A stretch of 33,003 nt of DNA from CAZPWF01 sp964610775 (lineage in GTDB: Bacteria; Patescibacteriota; Saccharimonadia; Saccharimonadales; JACQNP01), in the NCBI GenBank assembly GCA_964610775.1, contig CAZSZC010000012.1, positions 1 to 33,003 on the forward strand. The letters are read 5' to 3'. Numbering within the stretch: position 1 is the stretch's first letter; each line of letters begins with the position of its first letter. The notes below the pieces were generated by a model. The model saw nothing but the letters and a program-made list of their open reading frames with translations. It was not told the DNA's origin and searched no databases. Shown piece by piece: positions 15,369 through 23,359 of this stretch. The position numbers and the translations under genes are program-made.

Positions 15369-16019
15369 TTACTTTTTGGACTTTGTAGACTTTTTAACGA
15401 CTGGTTCAATATGAAAGACATATTGATAAACATTCATTCCTAATACACCTCCAACCAGTGGACCTAGCACGTAGCTAAGACTATAGGAGTGAATACCTAG
15501 CGCAACAGCTGGGTTAAGCACTCCGTTGGATGCCATGGAAGCTATTATGATACCAATGGTGAGCGAAATACCGATAGCAGCAGACAGTTTGCCGCCATCG
15601 AATCCTTGATTCACTGCTGCAGCGATACCAAAAGTAAAAATAAATGTTCCCAAAGCTTCGGCTAGCATGATGCGCCAGTCGAAACTCTTTCCAGCTATAT
15701 TTGGTAAGGCTTGCTGTAAAAAATACTCAGCCACACGCCAAGCGCATAAACCGCCAAGTAACTGAGCAGCAATATAAACAATAGCTTGAGCTGATGATAT
15801 CTTCTTGACGCTCCAAAACCCAACAGTAACCGCTGGGTTAATGTGAGAACCAGATATGCCACCTATCACTAGTACCATAGTCGCCAATACTAAGCCTGCT
15901 GTCGTAGCCGCGAAATAGGGAATACCAATTTTTGTTATCATGGCCAATACTGCCGATGCCAATACAAATGTACCAAAAAACTCAGCCACAATTGCAGCTG
16001 TCTTATTTTTATCAAACAT
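15369..16019 (-). CDS. MIP family channel (aquaporin or glycerol facilitator)
   Basis: 216 residues from the ATG at 16019. That start has GGAGG 6-7 nt upstream; an in-frame ATG at 16043 would add eight residues (MCIQWRLK) and place the ribosome site inside the gene. Both NPA boxes are present, SHINPAVTVG and GVLNPAVALG, each in a half-helix, with six membrane helices around them. The sequence AEFFGTFVL at the N-terminus is typical of the family. It should let water or small neutral solutes cross the membrane. The residue after the second NPA is Val-Ala-Leu rather than the Arg-Asp of glycerol channels, which hints at a divergent filter. Confidence 0.88.
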   Translation of the reverse strand: MFDKNKTAAIVAEFFGTFVLASAVLAMITKIGIPYFAATTAGLVLATMVLVIGGISGSHINPAVTVGFWSVKKISSAQAIVYIAAQLLGGLCAWRVAEYFLQQALPNIAGKSFDWRIMLAEALGTFIFTFGIAAAVNQGFDGGKLSAAIGISLTIGIIIASMASNGVLNPAVALGIHSYSLSYVLGPLVGGVLGMNVYQYVFHIEPVVKKSTKSKK

Positions 16020-16083
16020 TTTTAACCTCCATTGTATGCACAAAGCATAGAACGAGCTAAATCAAAAAGCAATAGTAGCTATG

Positions 16084-17013
16084 CTAAGCGGTTATCGAAA
16101 ACTGATGCAGTTCTTTATTAGGAACAGCCGCGGCTACAGCAGCCAGTAAGAGCTCCCTGGCGTGTTCCATTAGGTGTTTCTGCCGTACCGCATCCGGTCC
16201 TGAAGCCAAAGCATTTTCGATATCATCTGCGTACCAATCGTCTATAACAAAACTGTCTTCGGCCTTGCTATTTTCTTTTTCGCTCAAATCGTGTAATTTA
16301 GTCTGGTCAACTGTATAGCCACGCACTTTCTGCCGGACTAAGCTTCGACCTTCGTGCTCCCCGAATAGCAGCTCAATGGCGTCCGCCGCCTCTTCGCCCA
16401 GAACTTCACCGAGTGTTCCTTCGTTATGTTTGTCATAGCGACCACTTGAGTGTATTGACTGACTGTATCTAATAACCTCATCAGCCAAATCCTCACTAAA
16501 TACTTCACCCATATTTGCTTTAGCATAGGATTTTACATAGTCTGTATTCTCGGCAATAATACCGATAATAGGACCGAATGAATCATTAGCCGCACAATGA
16601 TCATGACCACCAGACTGAATACCCTTACTGTTTATGTCCCGTTTTACCTGAGCAAGGTTGTTTTTCGGGTCATTGTTCGTATCACCAAAATATCCTGATA
16701 ACTCAGCAACGTACAGCCCGTAAACATCTGGGCCACCAGGGACCGAAGGTCGAGCCTCGATTTTTCCAGCCTCACCACGAGTACCTATGCGAGGTCGTTC
16801 ATCTACACAAGTTCCGCGCACATTGGCTCCAACCGCAACTAGAGATTGACGGGCTAATTCAGCTTGCCGTTGAAGTTGCTCAACACCCAAAGTGTCGTGT
16901 TCACCTTTAATTTGTCCATTTAATGTTACTGTGGCCATCATTGGATCTAATATTTCTCCCGTTATCATTTCCGTCATAAATATTTCTTTATTAGTCTTAT
17001 TAATATTTAACAA
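16084..17013 (-). CDS. Unknown protein with beta-carbonic-anhydrase-like zinc motifs
   Basis: 309 residues from a TTG start at 17013 (AAGGAG 11 nt upstream); the ATG at 16977 (MTEM) is an alternative with no ribosome site. Residues 69-73 read Cys-Val-Asp-Glu-Arg, and 136-140 read Gly-His-Asp-His-Cys. This matches the CxDxR and HxxC zinc ligands of beta-carbonic anhydrases, with a spacing of 68 rather than about 56 residues. Between them a GGPDVYGLYVAELSG strand sits where the enzymes have their central strand. The C-terminal half is acidic and helical with no known domain. A zinc protein with that fold is my best reading; enzyme activity is unproven. Confidence 0.5.
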   Translation of the reverse strand: MLNINKTNKEIFMTEMITGEILDPMMATVTLNGQIKGEHDTLGVEQLQRQAELARQSLVAVGANVRGTCVDERPRIGTRGEAGKIEARPSVPGGPDVYGLYVAELSGYFGDTNNDPKNNLAQVKRDINSKGIQSGGHDHCAANDSFGPIIGIIAENTDYVKSYAKANMGEVFSEDLADEVIRYSQSIHSSGRYDKHNEGTLGEVLGEEAADAIELLFGEHEGRSLVRQKVRGYTVDQTKLHDLSEKENSKAEDSFVIDDWYADDIENALASGPDAVRQKHLMEHARELLLAAVAAAVPNKELHQFSITA

Positions 17014-17059
17014 AGTCTATAGTACTCCTTTGTTAAGGAATTACAATACCCCATATGTG

Positions 17060-17075
17060 TGTGATTATTATCACA
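17060..17075. promoter_or_regulatory. CRP/FNR-like operator palindrome
   Basis: TGTGA, six bases (TTATTA), then TCACA matches the CRP consensus spacing exactly. It directly precedes the -35 of the next promoter, centred about 43 nt before the predicted transcription start, close to the class II activator position. No CRP-type regulator is encoded in the window. Confidence 0.45.
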
Positions 17076-17104
17076 TTGAAACGCTAGATGTAATGATGGA
17101 TAAT
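17076..17104 (+). promoter_or_regulatory. Promoter for the gene at 17127
   Basis: TTGAAA (17076-17081) and GATAAT (17099-17104) are 17 nt apart. Transcription would start near 17111, followed by AGGAGG at 17115 and the ATG at 17127, which excludes the upstream ATG at 17109. Confidence 0.55.
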
Positions 17105-17126
17105 ATTCATGAACCAGGAGGTAATC

Positions 17127-17618
17127 ATGAGTACACTACCACCAGATGAATCTTTCGAACTATTACATAATGATGCCCCTGAGTCTGTTGTCGATTATGT
17201 TCTTGAAAATCTGCACGAAGAAGACCGCGCCATAGAGTACACAAAACCTCAGTGGGAAGAATTCACAAAAGATAAGCCACGCCTTAGAGAATATATTTCT
17301 CGTTCAGCTTTTGAAATAGCTCCAGACGATATTGAGCTACGTCAAAGAGTAACTCATGCTTTGCTTGGACTATATGCGGTAGCCAGAGAATCTAAAATTG
17401 TCGAGGTACTAGAAGAACAGTTTAGCGACAGTAACGCATCACAAGATGCTTTTATAGAAGCACAATCCAGCACAGAGACTACACAAGAGGGTAGAAAGTC
17501 TCGAATTTTTGGTAGAGAAAAACAACCAAAGATTAGAGGGCTTAAGCGGAGTTTAGCTGCCAGTGCTTTATTGCTTTTCGGTCTGAACCGTACAACAAAT
17601 AAACAAGAGTTTAGTTAA
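17127..17618 (+). CDS. Small unknown protein, acidic, with a basic hydrophobic tail
   Basis: 163 residues from the ATG at 17127 (MSTLPPDE), which has a strong AGGAGG 6 nt upstream. Residues 1-90 are acidic and helical; 100-125 are Ser/Thr/Glu-rich and probably unstructured; the end has a basic patch (GRKSRIFGREKQPKIRGLKR) and a short hydrophobic run (SLAASALLLFGL) that may touch the membrane. No family is recognised. The layout would suit a soluble protein tethered by its C-terminus. It converges on atpC with stop codons overlapping by 4 nt. Confidence 0.6.
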   Translation: MSTLPPDESFELLHNDAPESVVDYVLENLHEEDRAIEYTKPQWEEFTKDKPRLREYISRSAFEIAPDDIELRQRVTHALLGLYAVARESKIVEVLEEQFSDSNASQDAFIEAQSSTETTQEGRKSRIFGREKQPKIRGLKRSLAASALLLFGLNRTTNKQEFS

Positions 17619-18040
17619 CGGCGACGTTTTCGTTTTAAGCCAGCAACTTGCAGGCGAACCGAGGATCTATCAACTAGGCTTTGGGCTTTTTCAAGTGAAA
17701 CCTCGTCTTTTGCCTCAGCCCTCATTTTCTTAGCTCGCTCTAGGGCAGCTTGAGCTTCTGCTTCGTTAATATCATCAGCGTGGTCGGCTTCGTCTACAAG
17801 AACGCGAAGTACATTATCGGCAACCTCGATCACGCCGCCATGACTAGCAAATACATCCATCATATCGTCTGGCTCATTTGGTGTTTTACGTACCCTAATA
17901 ATTCCATCTGTAGCCACAGAAATAAGTGGCATATGACCAGTCAGGACACCAATATAACCATCTAGCGTGGGCAATATAACCTCAGTGACGTCTTCACTAT
18001 ATTTGAGGCCTGTGAGCGTTACAAGCTCAAAGCGAATCAC
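17615..18040 (-). CDS. atpC: F1Fo ATP synthase epsilon subunit
   Basis: 141 residues, GTG start. The N-terminal beta-sandwich (FELVTLTGLKYSEDVTEVILPTLDGYIGVLTGHMPLIS) is the family hallmark, followed by the two C-terminal helices (EAEAQAALERAKKMRAEA and later). The subunit sits on gamma at the rotor base and can hold back ATP hydrolysis. The GTG overlaps the atpD stop by 1 nt (TAGTG), so the two are coupled. It is the last gene of the ATP synthase operon; the tail KRKRRR is unusually basic. Confidence 0.92.
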   Translation of the reverse strand: MIRFELVTLTGLKYSEDVTEVILPTLDGYIGVLTGHMPLISVATDGIIRVRKTPNEPDDMMDVFASHGGVIEVADNVLRVLVDEADHADDINEAEAQAALERAKKMRAEAKDEVSLEKAQSLVDRSSVRLQVAGLKRKRRR

Positions 18041-19437
18041 TACTTCTTTTCCTCTTCTTTAACTTCTGAGATATCACCCTTCATGTAAAAGGCACTCTCT
18101 GGCTTATCGTCATGTTGACCCTCAAGAATTTCCTTGAAGCCCGCGATTGTGTCCGCTAGCGCAACATACTTACCTGGCTTACCAGTAAAAACTTCACCCA
18201 CAAAGAATGGTTGAGTTAAGAAACGTTGAATCCTTCGAGCTCGAGCAACCGTCTGCTTGTCTTCCTCAGATAATTCTTCCATACCAAGGATAGCAATAAT
18301 ATCTTGTAAATCTTTGTACCTCTGCAAAATACGCTGCACCTCTCGGGCTACGTTATAGTGTTCTTCGCCAATTATTTCTGGATCGAGAATGGTTGAACTA
18401 CTATCGAGTGGATCAACAGCAGGGTAGAGACCAAGTTCGGTTAATGCACGGTTCAAAACAATAGTTGAGTCAAGATGGGCAAAAGTCGTAGCTGGTGCAG
18501 GATCGGTGAGGTCATCGGCTGGTACATAAACTGCCTGCACTGAAGTAATCGATCCTTTGCGCGTAGATGTAATACGCTCCTGAAGTTGACCCATTTCCTC
18601 AGCCAGGTTTGGTTGGTAACCTACGGCTGATGGTAAACGCCCAAGAAGTGCCGACACTTCAGCACCGGCTTGAGTGAAGCGAAAAATGTTATCGACAAAA
18701 AGCAACACATCGCTACCCTGATCTCGGAAACCTTCTGCAATTGTAAGGCCAGATAGACCGACACGCAAGCGAGCACCTGGTGGTTCATTCATTTGACCAA
18801 ATACGAGTGAGGTCTTATCCAGAACGCCCGATTCTGCCATTTCGTTATACAAATCATTACCTTCACGAGTACGTTCACCAACACCAGCAAATACTGAATA
18901 ACCGCTATGGAACTTTGCAATATTGTTGATAAGTTCTTGGATTAGAACAGTTTTACCAACTCCGGCACCACCGAATAATCCAACCTTACCACCACGAGTA
19001 ATAGGAGAAATAAGGTCAATTACTTTGATGCCTGTTTCAAGGATTTCAACATTTCCAGACTGTTCAGTAAGTGGTGGCGGATCACGATGAATAGGTGATG
19101 TCTTCTTAAAGGTGCCTTTCTTGCCGTCTATGGGCTGACCAATAACATTGAACATTCTCCCCAGGGTATCTTCGCCAATGGGCACACTAATCGCATCGCC
19201 AGTATCCACAACTTCAGATCCACGCTCTAGGCCATCAGTGGAACTTAGTGCCACGGCACGAACACTAGACTCGCTCAAGTGCTGAGCTACTTCTAGAATT
19301 ATATCTTGACCGTCGTGTTGTACTCGTAAAGCGTTATATATTGCTGGCAGATGACCTTGACCAAATTCCACATCAACCACCACACCAACAATTTGGCTAA
19401 TTTTACCTGTTGTTTTTTCACTTGTTGCTGTCGTCAT
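18040..19437 (-). CDS. atpD: F1Fo ATP synthase beta subunit
   Basis: 465 residues, normal length. Walker A is GGAGVGKT (156-163), the catalytic glutamate lies in VGERTREGND, Walker B in DVLLFVDNIFRFTQ, and the DELSEED-like acidic loop reads MEELSEEDKQ. It carries the catalytic sites of F1 at the alpha-beta interfaces. It starts 2 nt after the stop of a 71-residue ORF that separates it from atpG, which is not the usual arrangement. Confidence 0.97.
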   Translation of the reverse strand: MTTATSEKTTGKISQIVGVVVDVEFGQGHLPAIYNALRVQHDGQDIILEVAQHLSESSVRAVALSSTDGLERGSEVVDTGDAISVPIGEDTLGRMFNVIGQPIDGKKGTFKKTSPIHRDPPPLTEQSGNVEILETGIKVIDLISPITRGGKVGLFGGAGVGKTVLIQELINNIAKFHSGYSVFAGVGERTREGNDLYNEMAESGVLDKTSLVFGQMNEPPGARLRVGLSGLTIAEGFRDQGSDVLLFVDNIFRFTQAGAEVSALLGRLPSAVGYQPNLAEEMGQLQERITSTRKGSITSVQAVYVPADDLTDPAPATTFAHLDSTIVLNRALTELGLYPAVDPLDSSSTILDPEIIGEEHYNVAREVQRILQRYKDLQDIIAILGMEELSEEDKQTVARARRIQRFLTQPFFVGEVFTGKPGKYVALADTIAGFKEILEGQHDDKPESAFYMKGDISEVKEEEKK

Positions 19438-19439
19438 TA

Positions 19440-19655
19440 TTATTCTCCTTCGTTTCGTATTTCTTCATAAAATTCTCTATCCAGTCCAGAAGCATCACTA
19501 CCTATTACCCCATTTGGAGATAGCGGATCAAGATTTAATGCAACCTCTCCTAAATCTTCAGAAAAGCTTCTACGCCGTACAAGTATCTCGGGAATTGGCA
19601 AATGCGGAGTAGGTAATATCTTACCACTTGGTTCTTTTCGTTCATCACCTCTCAT
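19440..19655 (-). CDS. Extra small ORF between atpG and atpD, unknown
   Basis: 71 residues. Its ATG overlaps the atpG stop (ATGA), and its stop is 2 nt before the atpD ATG, so it fits the operon exactly and is likely translated by coupling. The sequence is Pro/Glu/Arg-rich (PTPHLPIPEILVRRRSF, then an acidic end EFYEEIRNEGE), without a membrane segment or a clear fold. No standard ATP synthase subunit lies here in known operons. It may be a lineage-specific accessory or regulatory peptide of the complex, or a spacer that keeps translation coupled. Confidence 0.65.
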   Translation of the reverse strand: MRGDERKEPSGKILPTPHLPIPEILVRRRSFSEDLGEVALNLDPLSPNGVIGSDASGLDREFYEEIRNEGE

Positions 19656-20524
19656 TTGATTGCCTCCGCGCCTCCAGTGATTTCGGCTAGCTCTTGGGTA
19701 ATAGCTGCTTGACGAGCCGTATTAAACTCAAGTGTTAGATCGTCAATAAGTTCCGATGCATTGTCAGTTGCGTTCTTCATCGCTAGCATTCGCATCGAGT
19801 GTTCGCTAGCTATACTTTCTAGTAATGCCTGCCATATTTGCACTTCAAGTAGGCGTTCGGTGACATTGTCTAAAACACTCTGAATAGAGGGCTCGAAGGT
19901 AACATTAGATAAAGCAATGCCCTGATCACCACCGTCTTCACTAAACGCTGCGGGCAATAACGAAAGACATGTTGCAACCTGAAGAATATTTGATTTTAGA
20001 TCGGTATAAATTAGCTGAACATTATCTACTTTTTCAGTGGAGTATAATTCAACAATAGTATTTAGAATTGGACGAATATCATTGGCGGTCGGTTGATCTC
20101 CAAACATCGGATATGCAGCCACTAGCTCAACACCTTCAAGCCTTCGTGTGAATTGAGCAGCCTGTTTCCCAATTGCTATAACTGACGGCTTGATACTTTT
20201 ACTCGTGTCATCAATTATTTGTTTTGCTAATAAACGCATAATGTTTGCATTATAGGCACCAGCTAATCCGCGATTACTACTAAGAACTATGTATAGGCGT
20301 CGCTTGACATCACGCTTTTTGAAAAGAGGATGATCCTCGACTTCGGTTATCTGATTCATTCTACTAAGAAGCGAGTGTGCGTAACGTCTATAATCTCGAC
20401 TTTGTTGCGCAAACTCCTGAGCCTTTTTCATCTTGCTGGCAGCAACTAACTCCATAGCCTTAGTAATTTGCTTGGTGTTTTTCACCGAGTTTATCCGACG
20501 CTTTAGAGTAATAGTATTAGCCAT
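19652..20524 (-). CDS. atpG: F1Fo ATP synthase gamma subunit
   Basis: 290 residues. The N-terminal coiled-coil strand reads LKRRINSVKNTKQITKAMELVAASKMKKAQ, the classic gamma start, and the C-terminal strand SEHSMRMLAMKNATDNASELIDDLTLEFNTARQAAITQEL is equally typical. The two helices form the rotating shaft inside the alpha-beta ring. It lies 11 nt after atpA and overlaps the next small ORF by 4 nt. Confidence 0.95.
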   Translation of the reverse strand: MANTITLKRRINSVKNTKQITKAMELVAASKMKKAQEFAQQSRDYRRYAHSLLSRMNQITEVEDHPLFKKRDVKRRLYIVLSSNRGLAGAYNANIMRLLAKQIIDDTSKSIKPSVIAIGKQAAQFTRRLEGVELVAAYPMFGDQPTANDIRPILNTIVELYSTEKVDNVQLIYTDLKSNILQVATCLSLLPAAFSEDGGDQGIALSNVTFEPSIQSVLDNVTERLLEVQIWQALLESIASEHSMRMLAMKNATDNASELIDDLTLEFNTARQAAITQELAEITGGAEAIK

Positions 20525-20535
20525 ACAATATAAGC

Positions 20536-22086
20536 CTATTTAGCTTGTTTTTCTTCCTCGTGGTGATAGCTTGCCGAGATTTTAGTCGCCAGATCAATGA
20601 TAGTTTTTTTCATTTTTTCGTCAGGCTCGTCACCGGTATTAATTTTTTCAACCAGCTTTGCATGATCATGCTTGAGTTCGCGAAGCAGATTAGCCTCGGC
20701 TGTTTTGATTTTTTCTACAGGCACCTTATCAAAGCATCCTTCAGTAGCGGCGAGTAGCATCGCATACATTTGCCACACAGCATATGGACTATATTGATGC
20801 TGTTTTAATAGTTCAGTTAATCTCTGACCACGTTCAATGCGATGTCTAGTTTCGGGGTCAAGGTCGGTCGAGAACTGACTAAAGGCCGCTAGTTCTCGGA
20901 ACTGTGCAAGATCAATACGAAGCGACTTGGCAACGCTCTTAACGGCTTTGGTTTGCGCCGAACCACCAACACGCGAAACAGATAGACCAACAGAAATCGC
21001 CGGACGAATACCTTGATAGAACAGGGAGGTATCCATGAATATCTGTCCGTCTGTTATAGAAATGACGTTAGTAGGAATATAGGCGCTGATATCACCAGCT
21101 TGTGTTTCGATAATTGGTAATGCAGTTAGGGAACCTGCTCCTAGCTCATCATTCAATTTCGCTGCACGCTCAAGCAAACGGGAGTGCAGATAGAAAACAT
21201 CACCTGGATATGCTTCGCGACCAGGGGGGCGACGTAGTAATAGCGACATTTGTCTATACGCAGCTGCGTGTTTAGTAAGATCATCGTAAATTATCAAGGC
21301 GTGTTGTTTGTTGTCTCTGAAGTATTCACCCATAGCACAACCAGCGTACGGTGCTAGGTATTGCATACTAGCCGGATCCGCAGCACTAGTGGCAACAACA
21401 ATGGTTTGATCCATAACTCCTTCACGCTTAAGGCGCTCAACCAATCGAGCTACTTTACTCAATTTCTGACCAACTGCAACATAAATATTTATAATGCCCG
21501 TATTTTGCTTATGTTGGTTGATCATAGTATCAATAGTAATAGCAGTTTTACCTGTTTGGCGATCGCCAATAATAAGCTCTCTCTGACCACGACCGACAGG
21601 CACCATAGCATCTATAGCTACCAGTCCCGTCATTAAGGGCTCATGAACACCCTTTCGATCTAGAACTCCTGGAGCAGGGCGCTCAACGCGGCTAGTTTGC
21701 TTAGTAGCTATCTGGCCTTTACCATCTAATGCTTGCCCAAGAGGGTTTACTACTCGACCAACCAGCTCAGGTCCAACAGGTACTTCTAATACTTTACCGG
21801 TTAGTTTTGCGGTTGCGCCAGCTTTAATGACCGTAGTGTCGCCTAATATAACAGCACCTATTTCGTCTTCACCTAGATTGAAGGCAAAGGCAGTTATTTG
21901 CTCACCATTGGCAGCTTGAATGTCAATCATTTCACTATAGCCACAGTTACTTAGACCATAAATCCATGCAACACCATCACCAATACGGGTGACGATACCA
22001 ACTTTCTCGATTTCCGGGCGTGATTTCAGCTCATTAATAGCCGCCCGAATATCGTCAGAAAGTTCTTTAATAGAAACATCTTTCAT
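20536..22086 (-). CDS. atpA: F1Fo ATP synthase alpha subunit
   Basis: 516 residues. Walker A is GDRQTGKT (174-181), the alpha form with Gln. The segment ISVGLSVSRVGGSAQTKAVK carries the arginine finger that completes the catalytic site of beta. The family regions GREAYPGDVFYLHSRLLERAAK and QYLAPYAGCAMGEYFRD are present. It forms the non-catalytic nucleotide sites of F1. It starts 6 nt after atpH. Confidence 0.97.
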   Translation of the reverse strand: MKDVSIKELSDDIRAAINELKSRPEIEKVGIVTRIGDGVAWIYGLSNCGYSEMIDIQAANGEQITAFAFNLGEDEIGAVILGDTTVIKAGATAKLTGKVLEVPVGPELVGRVVNPLGQALDGKGQIATKQTSRVERPAPGVLDRKGVHEPLMTGLVAIDAMVPVGRGQRELIIGDRQTGKTAITIDTMINQHKQNTGIINIYVAVGQKLSKVARLVERLKREGVMDQTIVVATSAADPASMQYLAPYAGCAMGEYFRDNKQHALIIYDDLTKHAAAYRQMSLLLRRPPGREAYPGDVFYLHSRLLERAAKLNDELGAGSLTALPIIETQAGDISAYIPTNVISITDGQIFMDTSLFYQGIRPAISVGLSVSRVGGSAQTKAVKSVAKSLRIDLAQFRELAAFSQFSTDLDPETRHRIERGQRLTELLKQHQYSPYAVWQMYAMLLAATEGCFDKVPVEKIKTAEANLLRELKHDHAKLVEKINTGDEPDEKMKKTIIDLATKISASYHHEEEKQAK

Positions 22087-22092
22087 TATCTG

Positions 22093-22497
22093 CTAATTCC
22101 TTTCCAAGGCGGTTAATCGTTTAAATGTATTCAGTTTTGATTGGACACTCATATCAAGCTGCTCGTTTGCCATATCTACTCGCAAGCCTCCAACTAAAGT
22201 TGGGTCACGTTTCTCAGTTATTACTACGTTTCTTGCGTTAGGATATTCCTTTTTGAGCATCACTTCGATATCATCAAGAACCTGTTCGGTAAGTGGGGAT
22301 ACGCTAACTGCAACAGCTTCTAAATGACCTTTGTTGGCACGATACTGCATAACATCACGAATTAAAGATTCAAGTCCAGAGGTTTCTTTTTCGTGCAGTA
22401 AATAGGCCGCTATTTCCTTAGCAAGCTCGTCTTTATTGGTGATGTGTAAAGTTCTTTCAGCTACAATCGAAGCAAGATGATGTCGAGTATCCTTCAT
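22093..22497 (-). CDS. atpH: F1Fo ATP synthase delta subunit, short form
   Basis: 134 residues, against about 177 in E. coli. The C-terminal part is clear: ITEKRDPTLVGGLRVDMANEQLDMSVQSKLNTFKRL, the family signature. The N-terminal domain that binds alpha is cut to about 60 residues and lacks some of the six-helix bundle. The subunit links F1 to the b stalk. Position between atpF (2 nt) and atpA (6 nt) supports the call. Confidence 0.88.
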   Translation of the reverse strand: MKDTRHHLASIVAERTLHITNKDELAKEIAAYLLHEKETSGLESLIRDVMQYRANKGHLEAVAVSVSPLTEQVLDDIEVMLKKEYPNARNVVITEKRDPTLVGGLRVDMANEQLDMSVQSKLNTFKRLTALERN

Positions 22498-22499
22498 GG

Positions 22500-23033
22500 C
22501 TATTTTTGTCCTTTGATAGCTTTGTCAATCAGCTCTGCATCTTTTTTAGAATCAACCTTTTCGTGAACAATGGTTTCAGTAGCTTCTGAAACTAAACCAA
22601 CAATGTCTTTTTCAAGTTTACGTTTAGCCTGGCGTGACTCTTCCTCTATACGGGCTTGGGCGTCGGCAAACATAGCATCAGACTTACGTTGAGCTGATTT
22701 TTCGGCTTCACGCAAAACCTCTCTAGCTTCCTTATGGCCTGTTGCAATGATCTTGTCGGCTTCATGTCGAGCTTCTCGCATCACCTTAGCTACTTCATCA
22801 TCGAGTTTCTCTTTTTCTTTCTCTAGTTTTTGACCCAAGCGCACACCGTCATCGATTGTTTTTCGGCGCTTTTCTAGCATCACACTAACTCGGTTGAATG
22901 CCAGTTTTTTTAGCAGAATAAACACTAATACAAAAGTAACTAGTTGTATTAAGAAGGCGCTAAGACTTACGCCGAGGGCTCCCAATCCGCTAGCTTTCTC
23001 GGTCGTTTCGGAAGCGAAAAGTGATATGTACAT
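22500..23033 (-). CDS. atpF: F1Fo ATP synthase b subunit
   Basis: 177 residues. One membrane helix at about 20-42 (LSAFLIQLVTFVLVFILLKKLAF) is followed by a long charged coiled coil to the end, rich in Glu, Lys, Ala and Arg. This is the peripheral stalk that holds F1 still. Only one b-type gene is present, so a homodimer is expected. It lies between atpE and atpH in the usual order. Confidence 0.92.
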   Translation of the reverse strand: MYISLFASETTEKASGLGALGVSLSAFLIQLVTFVLVFILLKKLAFNRVSVMLEKRRKTIDDGVRLGQKLEKEKEKLDDEVAKVMREARHEADKIIATGHKEAREVLREAEKSAQRKSDAMFADAQARIEEESRQAKRKLEKDIVGLVSEATETIVHEKVDSKKDAELIDKAIKGQK

Positions 23034-23054
23034 TAACTACTCCTACTTCGCACC

Positions 23055-23297
23055 TTAAATAATGAATAGCGATGCAAACACGAGCAAAGCCATAAGTTCA
23101 ATAATACCGATTATCACAAGAATCTGACCAAGTGATTTAGATGATTCAGGGTTACGACCAACTGCATTCATAAATGCCATACCTATTAGTCCGATACCTA
23201 TTGCTGGGCCAAGCATGCCGAAGCCCATCATTATTCCTTTTGCAAGTACCTCAGTGTTTATGGCTGTCGTTGCTGTCTCTGCCAAGAGTGAAATCAT
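23055..23297 (-). CDS. atpE: F1Fo ATP synthase c subunit
   Basis: 80 residues, two membrane helices joined by the polar loop GRNPES (Arg48-Asn-Pro). The ion-binding carboxylate is Glu67 in IIGIIELMALLVF. The residue after it is Leu and helix 1 lacks the Gln seen in sodium-binding rings, so a proton ring is more likely; that reading is by motif only. Many copies form the rotor ring of Fo. Confidence 0.93.
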   Translation of the reverse strand: MISLLAETATTAINTEVLAKGIMMGFGMLGPAIGIGLIGMAFMNAVGRNPESSKSLGQILVIIGIIELMALLVFASLFII

Positions 23298-23359
23298 TAT
23301 TGTTGTCTCCTAATTATTTACGTTTAATTGATTCTTAATATTACTAACCTACACATTTA

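Noticed and set aside
17109..17126. Earlier ATG for the gene at 17127
   Set aside because: It lies at or before the predicted transcription start and upstream of the AGGAGG that serves the ATG at 17127.
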